A DNA stretch of 9,385 nt. Source: Candidatus Bathyarchaeota archaeon (GTDB taxonomy: Archaea > Thermoproteota > Bathyarchaeia > TCS64). The translations under genes were made by a program, and so were the position numbers. The notes under the pieces are model-generated. The model searched no databases, was not told the DNA's origin, and was given only the letters and a program-made list of their open reading frames with translations. Within the stretch, counting starts at the first letter, position 1. Every line of letters begins with the position of its first letter. Of the stretch, positions 1-6,635 are shown piece after piece. Location of the stretch: positions 1 through 9,385 of the forward strand of contig JAUWLH010000047.1 in assembly GCA_030613835.1 (NCBI GenBank), in the 5' to 3' direction.

Positions 1-153
1 AATGTCAGTAGCATGAACATTCCTTTGTCTTTCTTTGAGATACCGGAACCTAGGATTTTTCGAGGAAGTGATACGACTCAGCCAGTGTTTGAGGCGAATG
101 GATTTGTCATGGGTCGCGTTGAAACCCCATCCTTAAACAAAATTCTACCCTAG
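1..153 (+). CDS. possible 3' end of an unidentified gene (partial)
   Basis: The plus-strand frame starting at base 1 is open for 50 codons and ends at TAG 151-153; the other two plus frames close within the first 16 bases. The product ends in GFVMGRVETPSLNKILP. I recognise no domain. The stop overlaps the stop of the convergent transporter gene: the four bases CTAG (150-153) hold both, just as CTAA does at the 3' end of the TFB gene, and this favours a real gene. Against it, 50 open codons can arise by chance and the third positions are less G/C-rich than in most neighbours. An internal ATG lies at 13-15, but the frame is open to the window edge, so the gene would begin outside. Confidence 0.4.
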   Translation, partial: NVSSMNIPLSFFEIPEPRIFRGSDTTQPVFEANGFVMGRVETPSLNKILP

Positions 154-1001
154 TCTTTAGGCTCAATGTGGATCGTTATCTCCACGTTTGATACCTCGTT
201 CGCCAGGTCCTCCTCAAGGTGGTCTGTGAAATCATGTGCCTCTTGGACTGACATCTGCCCATCCACGCTAAGGTGAAGCTCGGCGTAAACAATATCCCCG
301 CTCTTCCTGGTTCTTAAGTTATGGTAGTCAATGAACTGATGCTGGTGTCTGTCCATCACTGCGCGTATCTTTTCCTCCGCTTCTGGGCATGACTCGTCCA
401 TGAGGCCCCTGCCTGCCTTGTAGACCATCTCTCCACCCATTTTTATTTCTATGACCGAGACCGCGAGAGCCATTAAGGGGTCAAGTACCGGGATGTTGAG
501 CATCTGACCGATGAACAGGCCGATCACCACGGCTCCCGAGGATATTACATCCGAGAGAAGGTGTTTTGCGTCCCCCTCAAGCGCCAGGCTTCCTGTTTCC
601 TCGGATGTTCGCATGAGGCCCCAAGCCAGTAGACCGTTTCCGGCGGTAGCCAGTAACGAGAGGAACATGGCGAGGTCTATGCTAACGAGTTCAATGGGGT
701 TGTTAAGCCTCTCATAGGCCGTTTGTATGATCAGTAGCGCGGCGAAAAGAACAAGCACGCCCTCCACGGCACATGAGAGATTCTCCACCTTTTGGTGCCC
801 ATAGGGGTGGGACTTGTCCGGCGGCTTTTCGCTGACCCTGATGCTCCAGTACATCATCAGGGATGCGACGATGTTGACGATGGACTCCAGGGCATCTGAG
901 AGGAGGGCGATGGAGCCCGAGATGTACCATGTGAACAGCTTCAGCGCGAAGATGAGCACACCGCCGATTATCGCGGTCAACGCCGAGCTCTTCTTATCCA
1001 T
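150..1001 (-). CDS. cation diffusion facilitator (CDF) family metal transporter
   Basis: Membrane antiporter that moves divalent metal (Zn, Fe, Mn or similar) out of the cytoplasm against protons. With the ATG at 1001 it is 283 residues, usual for the family. About six hydrophobic segments span residues 8-190. Segment 2 has SDALESIVNIVAS, with the E39-xxx-N43 variant of the metal site, followed by HPYGH (65-69); segment 5 has H147-xxx-D151. A soluble C-terminal dimerisation domain (about 200-283) follows, with NLRTRKSG and alternating strands ending IHIEP. A TTG at 1016 would add five residues, but a TATA-like CTTTAAGG lies 26 bases before the ATG, which favours a leaderless ATG start. Metal specificity cannot be read from the sequence. 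Confidence 0.93.
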   Translation of the reverse strand: MDKKSSALTAIIGGVLIFALKLFTWYISGSIALLSDALESIVNIVASLMMYWSIRVSEKPPDKSHPYGHQKVENLSCAVEGVLVLFAALLIIQTAYERLNNPIELVSIDLAMFLSLLATAGNGLLAWGLMRTSEETGSLALEGDAKHLLSDVISSGAVVIGLFIGQMLNIPVLDPLMALAVSVIEIKMGGEMVYKAGRGLMDESCPEAEEKIRAVMDRHQHQFIDYHNLRTRKSGDIVYAELHLSVDGQMSVQEAHDFTDHLEEDLANEVSNVEITIHIEPKD

Positions 1002-1022
1002 GACCCTGCTCTCCAATTATGT

Positions 1023-1030
1023 CCTTAAAG
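1023..1030 (-). promoter_or_regulatory. TATA-like box for the CDF transporter gene
   Basis: On the minus strand this reads CTTTAAGG, centred about 26 bases before the ATG at 1001. This is the archaeal TATA-to-start distance and would give a leaderless or nearly leaderless message. A second AT-rich run further upstream (about 1060-1070) is an alternative. Confidence 0.4.
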
Positions 1031-1082
1031 GGTTATCATTTAGCATGCCTAAAAACTTCGATATAATTAACCTCGACTAAAC

Positions 1083-1844
1083 TCACCCGAGCCTGAGCTG
1101 CTTTGGCTTCTTCCTGAACTCGGGGATATCGACCTGGTAGTAAGTCATTCTCTCCAAGTAGCCAGGGAACTCGGACAGGAAGCTGGGGAGCATGAACACC
1201 GATACGCTCGGGACCCTCCTGTAGATTTTCATATTAGTTGGTGAGAGGGTGAGCGTTATGGGGACCAGAATCGCGTTTCTCCAGTTCTGGACCCCTATCT
1301 TCTTGGCAAGTTCCCCGATGTGCTCGCTCATGACCTCAGTCTTCTCGATGTGGGTCTCGATGATTTTCCTCGCAGTCCTGTTGCCCATCCCAGATGTATA
1401 GTGCTTGCACTCGGCGCACACGATGTAAGGGTAACTGGTTGCTAGCACGTCTATCTCCCATCTCCTGCCCTCTGCCTGGAACCTGTACCTGCTCTTGGTG
1501 TTGTACCCATTCTCCCTGAACACCCTGGCCACCAGTTCCTCGAACTCTTTCCACCCCAGGCTCTTACTGATTTTCTCAAAGTCGGCCCCAAGCTGGATGG
1601 CCCTCACCGCGATCTCAATTCTCTGATCAAGGTCCGCCTTGAACTCCACCCCATCCCAGTCCACTAGACCGTTACTGCTAAGCTCGGTCACGATCTCCTC
1701 AAACGCCTCGTTGGTGATTACCACGTTCTCCCGTACTACCTCTGCGGTTACTGGGCCTTCCTTGGTCTCAGCTAGAATGCTTTGAAGCAGTAGACGCGCA
1801 GCGGAGGTGTTCAAATTATCCTTATCAAAAGCCTTGTTTCTCAA
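1083..1844 (-). CDS. Mrr-like PD-(D/E)XK nuclease-fold protein with N-terminal winged helix
   Basis: 253 residues. The C-terminal half matches the Mrr/restriction-endonuclease-like family: a helix WKEFEELVARVFRENGY (98-114), then E130-I-D132, then the ECK motif at 145-147, which together form the PD-(D/E)XK metal and catalytic set. Residues 15-70 look like a winged helix (AARLLLQSILAET through SSNGLVDWDGVEF). No methyltransferase lies nearby, so a classical restriction-modification pair is not supported. A DNA-repair, Holliday-junction-type or methyl-directed role is possible, as is a non-nuclease DNA-binding role. No ATG is available near the 5' end; TTG at 1844 gives the full length. A second TTG at 1814, with AAGGA just before it, is an alternative that removes ten residues. 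The promoter candidate is TTTAATATT at about 1858-1867. Confidence 0.8.
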   Translation of the reverse strand: MRNKAFDKDNLNTSAARLLLQSILAETKEGPVTAEVVRENVVITNEAFEEIVTELSSNGLVDWDGVEFKADLDQRIEIAVRAIQLGADFEKISKSLGWKEFEELVARVFRENGYNTKSRYRFQAEGRRWEIDVLATSYPYIVCAECKHYTSGMGNRTARKIIETHIEKTEVMSEHIGELAKKIGVQNWRNAILVPITLTLSPTNMKIYRRVPSVSVFMLPSFLSEFPGYLERMTYYQVDIPEFRKKPKQLRLG

Positions 1845-2111
1845 AATGGTTACGGATAATATTAAAAAAAAATAGGGCTAATTTATTTTCAGCCTTAAAT
1901 TTTCGATGAATAATATATACGCCTTGGACCAATTACCCACTCGGAGAAAGGAGACACGGATAGCGTCCCGGGTTATTGCGTTCAACATGCTCGCACCGAT
2001 GACGTAAGAGATAGGTTTCTGATGAAGAAACCGGTGAATCACCTCCCTAATTTAAACTCGTTTCAAAGAAAATGTTTTATCAAAAACGAACTAAAAGAGA
2101 TGTGAAGAGAA
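1845..2111. other. 267-base intergenic region with TATA-like box and hairpins; possible small RNA
   Basis: The divergent gap between the nuclease-like gene and the amidohydrolase is longer than any other in the window. It holds a good TATA-like run (ATAATATATAC, 1910-1920) far from the downstream start. It also holds a perfect 7-bp hairpin (2014-2020 with 2026-2032, loop GATGA) directly followed by a 4-bp hairpin (2033-2036 with 2040-2043). The middle (about 1920-2045) is more G/C-rich than its AT-rich flanks, as expected of structured RNA in an AT-rich spacer. It does not match tRNA, 5S, SRP, RNase P or the riboswitches I can recall. Two small open frames also lie here (1906-2007 plus, 33 codons; 1878-2042 minus, 54 codons from GTG); neither resembles anything I know. 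Confidence 0.3.
2073..2080 (+). promoter_or_regulatory. TATA-like box for the amidohydrolase gene
   Basis: TGTTTTAT is centred about 35 bases before the ATG at 2112. A transcript starting 26 bases downstream would have a leader of only about 8 bases. No clear Shine-Dalgarno precedes the ATG (only GAAGAGA). Confidence 0.35.
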
Positions 2112-3278
2112 ATGCTCGCAATTATAGGTAAAAAGGTAAACACAATCACCGGTGGCATCATTAAGAACGGCGTCATTCTGGTGGAGGATGGCAAGATCAA
2201 GGAGATCGGCCCTGATGTCAAGGTTCCCGACGGGATCAAACCATTAAAGGCCAAGTACGTCATGCCCGGGCTTGTCGAGGCCCACTGCCACATAGGCATA
2301 TGGGAGGAAAAAATAGGCTGGGCTGGCAGTGACGGCAATGAGATGACTGAGCCAGCGACGCCCCACATGAGGGCGCTGGATGGCATTAAGGCAAATGCGG
2401 ATGAGAGTGGTCTTGAGGCGGCCCTCCACGAGGGGATCACAACTGCCCAGGTCCTCCCAGGGAGCGCCAATGTAATCGGCGGCTTCGGCGTCGTCATCAA
2501 GACAGCTCCAAAGACCACCGTTGACCAGATGGTCCTCAGGAACCCCAGTGGGATGAAGATCGCGTTCGGGGAGAACCCACGGAGAGTTTACGGCGTTGAC
2601 AAGAAGGTCATGCCCAGCACCAGGATGGGCATCGCGGGAGTCTTGCGTGAGAACCTCCAAAAGGCCAAGAACTACATGGAGAAGAAGGAGAGACACGCGG
2701 ATGACCCCGAGAAGATGCCCGAGTTAGACCTCAGGCTTGAGGCACTGATCCCGGTTCTCAAGAAGGAAATACCGTTCAGGGCCCACGCTCATAGGGCTGA
2801 CGATGTTGTCACAGCCATCAGGATATGCGAGGAGTTCGATGTCGAGATGAGCTGGGAACACGCCACCGAGGGCCACAGGATCGCTGATTACATAGCCGAG
2901 AAGAAGATCCCAGCTGTATGGGGCCCCAGCCTCATGAGCCGTCCCAAGTGGGAGATGAGGGAGCTAGGCTATGATACGCCCAGGATCATGTATGAGGCAG
3001 GCGTCAAGTTCGCCATCCAGACAGACGCACCCGGCAGCACCATCAGGTTCCTGCCTATCTGCGCCGCTTTGAGCGTAAAGGAGGGACTGCCCTATGACTA
3101 TGCCCTGAAAGCCATCACCATCATCCCCGCAGAGATCCTCGGGGTCGATGGCCGCGTGGGTAGCCTGGAAGTGGGAAAGGACGCAGACCTGCGGCTTCTA
3201 TCGGGTGACCCACTGGACTACATGACAAAGTGCCAGAAGGTCATAATCGACGGTGAAGTTGTTCACAGCCTGAAGTAA
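2112..3278 (+). CDS. metal-dependent amidohydrolase, imidazolonepropionase-like family
   Basis: 388 residues, usual for this family of cytoplasmic hydrolases. It begins with the small beta-sandwich strand set (VILVEDGKIKEIGPD), then the metal-binding H58-C-H60 in MPGLVEAHCH. Further conserved points are AFGENPRRVYG (151-161), HAH at 225-227, WEH at 248-250 and QTDAP with D305, which together supply the expected His and Asp ligands of a TIM-barrel amidohydrolase. The C-terminal SLEVGKDADL (351-360) returns to the sandwich domain, as in the whole superfamily. The substrate cannot be inferred: the family includes imidazolonepropionase, prolidases and many uncharacterised members, and no histidine-degradation genes are nearby. 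The gene stands alone on its strand, with its own promoter and terminator, so it appears monocistronic. Confidence 0.9.
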   Translation: MLAIIGKKVNTITGGIIKNGVILVEDGKIKEIGPDVKVPDGIKPLKAKYVMPGLVEAHCHIGIWEEKIGWAGSDGNEMTEPATPHMRALDGIKANADESGLEAALHEGITTAQVLPGSANVIGGFGVVIKTAPKTTVDQMVLRNPSGMKIAFGENPRRVYGVDKKVMPSTRMGIAGVLRENLQKAKNYMEKKERHADDPEKMPELDLRLEALIPVLKKEIPFRAHAHRADDVVTAIRICEEFDVEMSWEHATEGHRIADYIAEKKIPAVWGPSLMSRPKWEMRELGYDTPRIMYEAGVKFAIQTDAPGSTIRFLPICAALSVKEGLPYDYALKAITIIPAEILGVDGRVGSLEVGKDADLRLLSGDPLDYMTKCQKVIIDGEVVHSLK

Positions 3279-3299
3279 TCAGGCTTCAACCCCTTTTTT
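3267..3299 (+). terminator. hairpin plus oligo-T terminator after the amidohydrolase
   Basis: A perfect 7-bp stem (AGCCTGA 3267-3273 with TCAGGCT 3279-3285, loop AGTAA) spans the stop codon, and six T residues follow at 3294-3299. The adjoining seven A residues (3300-3306) read as T7 on the minus strand straight after the cyclophilin stop, so the short spacer between the two convergent genes can terminate transcription from both sides. Oligo-T is the main archaeal signal; the hairpin may or may not matter. Confidence 0.65.
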
Positions 3300-3309
3300 A
3301 AAAAAAGGT

Positions 3310-3822
3310 TTAGGCTTCCTTCATGGAAACCTTGTTGATGCAGACCTCATCCTTTGGCCAGTCCTGCATGGGGCCGCGATGCGTCATCTTGGTACCCGTA
3401 GAGGCTCCCTCTATCTCATCAACAACAATCATACCTGAGATCACTTTCCCGAACACCGTGTACCCGTGCCCGTCAAAGCTTGGATAATCAAGGTTGGCGT
3501 TGTCAGCGGTGTTGATGAAGAACTGGCTGGAGGCGCTGTTCGGATCGCTGGTCCTAGCCATGGCGATGCTTCCCTTGACGTTCTTCAGTCCATTCCTTGA
3601 CTCGATCTTTATCGTGTCCCTTGTCTCTTTGTGTTCCCCTATGGGCGTGAAACCTCCACCCTGAATCATGAACCGCTTGATTACCCTGTGGAAGCACAGC
3701 CCGTTGAAGAAGCCATCGTTGACGTACTGTACAAAGTTCTTAACCGTGACAGGGGCCATCCCCCTGTTGAGCTCTATCTCGATGGTTCCCTTACTGGTCT
3801 CCATCACGACGATATCAGTCAT
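3310..3822 (-). CDS. cytosolic cyclophilin-type peptidyl-prolyl cis-trans isomerase
   Basis: 170 residues, a single cyclophilin domain with no signal peptide, so probably a cytoplasmic folding helper that isomerises X-Pro bonds. The active-site set is visible: FHRVIKRFMIQGG (44-56, with the catalytic Arg at 46 and Phe at 51) and SSQFFINT (98-105, Gln100, Phe102). The segment LDYPSFDGHGYTVFG replaces the loop that carries Trp in human cyclophilin A, as in bacterial PpiA/PpiB, so cyclosporin affinity would be predicted to be low. It follows the membrane-anchored paralog at 3872-4492 by 49 bases on the same strand and aligns with it without gaps. It may be transcribed with it or from a weak AT-rich box at about 3850-3855. 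No Shine-Dalgarno is seen. An oligo-T run follows the stop directly. Confidence 0.95.
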   Translation of the reverse strand: MTDIVVMETSKGTIEIELNRGMAPVTVKNFVQYVNDGFFNGLCFHRVIKRFMIQGGGFTPIGEHKETRDTIKIESRNGLKNVKGSIAMARTSDPNSASSQFFINTADNANLDYPSFDGHGYTVFGKVISGMIVVDEIEGASTGTKMTHRGPMQDWPKDEVCINKVSMKEA

Positions 3823-3871
3823 GTTGGATTAACATGCTATGGTTGAATGAATATGTTTGTGAAAAGTGGGC

Positions 3872-4492
3872 CTACTCTATCTTCATGTATGCGCTGATGA
3901 TGAATACATCCTCAACCGGCCAATCACCCATCGGACCGTATATGGTATCCCTTGTATCAGTGGCGACCGCCTCGATGGCGTCAACCACCTCCATGCCAGA
4001 TATGACGAGCCCGAAAACGGTGTAACCGTAGCCATCGAAGCTGGGATAGTCCAAATTCTCGTTGTTCACTGTGTTAATGAAGAACTGACTGGTGGCGCTG
4101 TCGGGGTCGCTGCTCCGGGCCATTGCGATGGCTCCTCGTACGTTCTTTAAACCGTTCTGTGACTCGATCTCGATGGGGTTTCTAGTTTCCTTGTACTTGT
4201 CCTCACCATCAAATCCTCCTCCCTGGATCATGAAGCCCTTTATTATCCTGTGGAAACTAACCCCGTCATAGAAACCTTCCTCAACATAATTGACGAAATT
4301 CTCAACCGTGATCGGTGCCAAATCTCTATTGAGCTCAATCTCAATTGTTCCTAAGGATGTCTCCATAACCACTATCTCAACCTCCACCTGCTGGGGTTTG
4401 CGGAACAGTATATCTGCCGCAGTGAGAAAAATTGAGGCTCCAAAAAGAAACATCAAGAATATTGAGATTATCGTCTTCCTGTTGAACTTCAT
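3872..4492 (-). CDS. membrane-anchored or secreted cyclophilin-type peptidyl-prolyl isomerase
   Basis: 206 residues: a basic start (MKFNRK), one hydrophobic segment at about 7-27 (IISIFLMFLFGASIFLTAA), then a cyclophilin domain from about residue 38. The segment can be a signal peptide or an N-terminal anchor, placing the isomerase outside the membrane. Catalytic motifs are intact: FHRIIKGFMIQGG (80-92; Arg82, Phe87) and TSQFFINT (134-141; Gln136). From residue 39 to the end it aligns with the whole of the next gene's domain without a gap, 112 of 168 positions identical by hand count, so the two are tandem duplicates. A TATA-like TTTTAAA sits 24-30 bases before the ATG, which supports a leaderless start here and an own promoter rather than read-through from the CBS gene. 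Confidence 0.94.
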   Translation of the reverse strand: MKFNRKTIISIFLMFLFGASIFLTAADILFRKPQQVEVEIVVMETSLGTIEIELNRDLAPITVENFVNYVEEGFYDGVSFHRIIKGFMIQGGGFDGEDKYKETRNPIEIESQNGLKNVRGAIAMARSSDPDSATSQFFINTVNNENLDYPSFDGYGYTVFGLVISGMEVVDAIEAVATDTRDTIYGPMGDWPVEDVFIISAYMKIE

Positions 4493-4515
4493 GGGTATCT
4501 TTGATGCGGTGCCCC

Positions 4516-4522
4516 TTTAAAA
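4516..4522 (-). promoter_or_regulatory. TATA-like box for the membrane cyclophilin; T-run also ends the CBS gene
   Basis: Minus-strand TTTTAAA is centred 27 bases before the ATG at 4492. The T-run it belongs to (seven T residues) lies about 10 bases after the stop of the upstream HTH-CBS gene, so the same few bases may serve as oligo-T terminator for that gene and as promoter for this one. Confidence 0.5.
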
Positions 4523-4532
4523 AAATAGGGTT

Positions 4533-5090
4533 CTAGCCGATGACTCCAAGGAGGTCAGCCTTGGTAATGATACCCACGACCTGGCCCTGCCTCTGGACTA
4601 GGACCGCTTGGTAGTACTTCAGGAGGTTAGACAATAGTGACAGGGGTGCGTCCTCGCTTACCATGGGCCAGCTCTCCTCCATGATGTCTCCCACAAGCTT
4701 CCTGCGTGCCTGTAGCCCGTCGTCGTTGTACAGGATGTGGTCCAGCAGGGTTCTCTCGGTGACGCCGCCGACCGGCTTGTCGCCGCCCATGACTGGGATC
4801 TGGCTGTACCCGTTCCTGCGCATAATCTCTATGGTCTCGTGCACAGTCGCCGTCTTCTGAACGCTGATGATGTCCTTTGTCATTATCTCCACTGCCTGAA
4901 CCTCCTTCTTTCGCTCAAGCTTGTCCAGTGCCTCGAAGATCGCTTTCACCTTGAGGTAGCTGGGCTCGATCTTGCCTGCCTCAAGCTTGGCGATGTAGCT
5001 CTGGCTAACGCCTGCCATGTCAGCCAGCTGGTTCTGGGTCAGTCCGAGTTTTCTTCTTCTATCTGGAATAATATCAATGGTGGGGAGCAT
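4533..5090 (-). CDS. XRE-family HTH plus tandem CBS domain transcriptional regulator
   Basis: 185 residues with two parts. Residues 9-58 form an XRE/Cro-type helix-turn-helix (LTQNQLADMAGVSQSYIAKL). Residues about 66-120 and 134-183 are two CBS motifs (the first starts VEIMTKDIISVQKTATVHE, the second VGDIMEESWPMVSEDAPL and ends VVGIITKADLLGVIG). CBS pairs usually bind adenosine nucleotides, so this is probably a DNA-binding regulator sensing AMP, ATP or a related ligand; the HTH-CBS combination is common in archaea and its targets are largely unknown. The gene lies between deoxyhypusine synthase and the cyclophilins. A TATA-like TAAATAT 22-28 bases before the ATG implies its own leaderless promoter. 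Confidence 0.92.
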   Translation of the reverse strand: MLPTIDIIPDRRRKLGLTQNQLADMAGVSQSYIAKLEAGKIEPSYLKVKAIFEALDKLERKKEVQAVEIMTKDIISVQKTATVHETIEIMRRNGYSQIPVMGGDKPVGGVTERTLLDHILYNDDGLQARRKLVGDIMEESWPMVSEDAPLSLLSNLLKYYQAVLVQRQGQVVGIITKADLLGVIG

Positions 5091-5111
5091 GCCTACAGGA
5101 ATTTTATTATG

Positions 5112-5118
5112 ATATTTA
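5112..5118 (-). promoter_or_regulatory. TATA-like box for the HTH-CBS gene
   Basis: Minus-strand TAAATAT is centred 25 bases before the ATG at 5090, inside a very AT-rich 93-base spacer between this gene and deoxyhypusine synthase. No Shine-Dalgarno is present between box and start. Confidence 0.5.
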
Positions 5119-5183
5119 TTCTTTTTGTAATTTTTTTTGGTAATTTGTATTATTTACGGCATATTATATCTCGATCCTTGTGC

Positions 5184-6125
5184 CTACTTTTTCTGGACTT
5201 TCTCAAGTGCCCCGGCGATTATCAGGGGGAAGAGTGACGTGACCTCGCCAAAAATTGTCGCGGTCTTTTCCTGTAACTGTCCCTCTCTGAGCTTACCCCA
5301 TGTGATTGACTCCCTTAGCGGTGCCCCGCTGAGACTTCCGTCCTCCACCCTTGCGCTGCTGAGCTGGATCGCAGCGTCAAGCCCGTCCCTCAATGTGTGC
5401 ATGTACTGGGTGTGATGTTTCGGTGTCCCTCCGCCCAGTATGATGGCACCAGATTTCTCTGCATCAAACACCATGTCCGCCAGCAGATCAAAATCCCTGA
5501 GAGGGTCAAATACCAGCTTCTTGTTTTTTGCATACATCCATAACGGGATACCCAGCATGCTGTCAAGGAACCCTGGGCTGAATATGGGTATCTTCTTGTC
5601 GGCCGCCGCCTTCAGGACGGACTCCTCGTCCTCTATCCTTGAACCCAGCTCGTACAGGAACTCGTGGAACGTGATGCCATCCCTCTTCTCCTCCGGGATA
5701 TCGTCGATGAGTTTGCCCACGTAGCTCTCAATGTCAACAAAGGTATCGTTCTCGATGAAGATATCGTATACCCTGTTGTACCCGTCCTTGTAGAGCTTCT
5801 CGTCGTCCACGTTGACCCTTCCCTGGTAGTGGGTCCTTCCCATGGCCTCCACCAAGTCATGGATCATGTTGGCCCCGTTCGTCATCACGGCATCGATATA
5901 GCCGTCCCTAATCAGGTCCCTGAGGATAACTCTCATGCCGCCGGGCACGAGTGGCCCCGATAACGTGATAAAAGTAGTATAACTTGGGTCACTGAACATC
6001 TCAGCGACGATGTCGACAGCCCTCCCGACCCGGCCTCCCTGCATGACCCCTGTGAGTTTCATCTCCTTTGCTAACTCACCCACGGTCATGCCTGGACGCA
6101 GCCGGACCTGATGGACCTTCTTCAT
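5184..6125 (-). CDS. dhs: deoxyhypusine synthase
   Basis: Transfers the aminobutyl group of spermidine, with NAD, to one lysine of translation factor 5A, the first step of hypusine formation in the cytoplasm. 313 residues, usual for archaeal enzymes. Recognisable conserved stretches are FITLSGPLVPGGMR (52-65), TNGANMIHDLVEA (82-94), SPGFLDSMLG (183-192), ILGGGTPKHH (229-238) and SITWGKLREG (273-282). Lys278 in the WGK motif is the equivalent of the lysine that forms the covalent intermediate, and its presence argues for a true synthase rather than a DHS-like paralog. The ATG at 6125 lies 10 bases after the eIF5A stop and has GAAGG (6133-6137) nine bytes-of-sequence upstream, that is seven to nine bases before it, overlapping that stop. 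The gene is therefore the second cistron of an eIF5A-DHS operon. Confidence 0.96.
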   Translation of the reverse strand: MKKVHQVRLRPGMTVGELAKEMKLTGVMQGGRVGRAVDIVAEMFSDPSYTTFITLSGPLVPGGMRVILRDLIRDGYIDAVMTNGANMIHDLVEAMGRTHYQGRVNVDDEKLYKDGYNRVYDIFIENDTFVDIESYVGKLIDDIPEEKRDGITFHEFLYELGSRIEDEESVLKAAADKKIPIFSPGFLDSMLGIPLWMYAKNKKLVFDPLRDFDLLADMVFDAEKSGAIILGGGTPKHHTQYMHTLRDGLDAAIQLSSARVEDGSLSGAPLRESITWGKLREGQLQEKTATIFGEVTSLFPLIIAGALEKVQKK

Positions 6126-6132
6126 TTGTGTG

Positions 6133-6137
6133 CCTTC
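6133..6137 (-). promoter_or_regulatory. Shine-Dalgarno for deoxyhypusine synthase, overlapping the eIF5A stop
   Basis: Minus-strand GAAGG lies seven bases before ATG 6125 and shares bases with the TGA stop of eIF5A (6136-6138). This suggests that translation of the two cistrons is coupled, and it marks this gene as an internal operon member, unlike the leaderless genes around it. Confidence 0.6.
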
Positions 6138-6534
6138 AGTTCTTGACTCGCTGGATCTTGATACGATCCATGATGATCCAGTACTCGACTTCCTTGCCCG
6201 CAGCTAAGGCTCCGGCAATATCATCGTCTGTCGGCATCTCGACATCCATCATATCGTAGTTCTCCAGGTCCATCAGCTGAACATTTGACGGCGTCATGCT
6301 GACCACCTGTCCGCTCCTCTTGTCCACCATGGGTACTTGGATGTTGGTATCGGTGCTGGCTACGTAGCTCTGCTTCCTTCCGTCGAATAGGCTAATTGCA
6401 GTGCACCTGAACTTTGCGCTTCCGTGTTTTCCTGGCTTACTCTTTGTGATCTGTGAGATCCTGCTTGGAACTCCGTTAATAATGGCGTAGCTTCCTACCT
6501 TGAGCTCACCGACCTTGGCCATTTTAAATGACAT
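6136..6534 (-). CDS. eif5A: translation initiation factor 5A (aIF5A)
   Basis: 132 residues, normal for archaeal IF5A. It binds the ribosome near the E site and helps peptide-bond formation at difficult sequences, especially proline runs. The N-terminal SH3-like domain (about 1-70) contains the hypusine loop SKPGKHGSAK; Lys36 in PGKHG is the residue modified by deoxyhypusine synthase, whose gene follows 10 bases later. The C-terminal OB-fold part runs from about 72 to the end. The ATG at 6534 is preceded at six bases by AGGTGA (6541-6546), which fixes the start; an ATG four codons in, beginning MAKVGELKVGSY, is an alternative closer to some family members. Being led by a Shine-Dalgarno, it differs from its leaderless neighbours, as may suit a highly expressed factor. 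Confidence 0.97.
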   Translation of the reverse strand: MSFKMAKVGELKVGSYAIINGVPSRISQITKSKPGKHGSAKFRCTAISLFDGRKQSYVASTDTNIQVPMVDKRSGQVVSMTPSNVQLMDLENYDMMDVEMPTDDDIAGALAAGKEVEYWIIMDRIKIQRVKN

Positions 6535-6540
6535 TCATGT

Positions 6541-6546
6541 TCACCT
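6541..6546 (-). promoter_or_regulatory. Shine-Dalgarno for aIF5A
   Basis: Minus-strand AGGTGA six bases before ATG 6534. Possible TATA-like boxes lie further up on the minus strand (GTTAAATC at 6571-6578 and CATTTAATA at about 6580-6588), giving a short leader that would just include this site. Confidence 0.6.
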
Positions 6547-6635
6547 AAGTTGATTTTAATCTCATTGAGGGATTTAACGTATTAAATGTAACGACTATTC
6601 ATACGTTTCTCTGCTTTTTCAGGGAAAGTGTCTTG

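Noticed and set aside
1083..1844. A restriction-modification system
   Set aside because: Only the nuclease-like protein is present; no methyltransferase or specificity gene lies in the window.
1878..2042. A 54-codon minus-strand frame from GTG in the intergenic region
   Set aside because: The purine-rich GGGAGG directly abuts the GTG, which is too close for a ribosome-binding site, and the product is unfamiliar; chance or a decayed remnant is as likely.
1997..2050. Box C/D guide RNA candidate (two GATGA, one CTGA)
   Set aside because: The CTGA overlaps the second GATGA, the first box C is imperfect and no proper final box D follows, so the canonical C-D'-C'-D order fails.
2063..2518. A 151-codon minus-strand open frame, and an overlapping 150-codon frame at 2244-2696
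   Set aside because: Both are antisense to the amidohydrolase, which has full family motifs; low-complexity shadow translation.
2112..3278. Assignment of the amidohydrolase as imidazolonepropionase (hutI)
   Set aside because: The family resemblance is general, and no other histidine-degradation gene is nearby, so a specific gene name is not supported.
4737..5237. A 166-codon plus-strand open frame
   Set aside because: It is antisense to the HTH-CBS gene, runs across its promoter and into deoxyhypusine synthase, and shows no protein motif.
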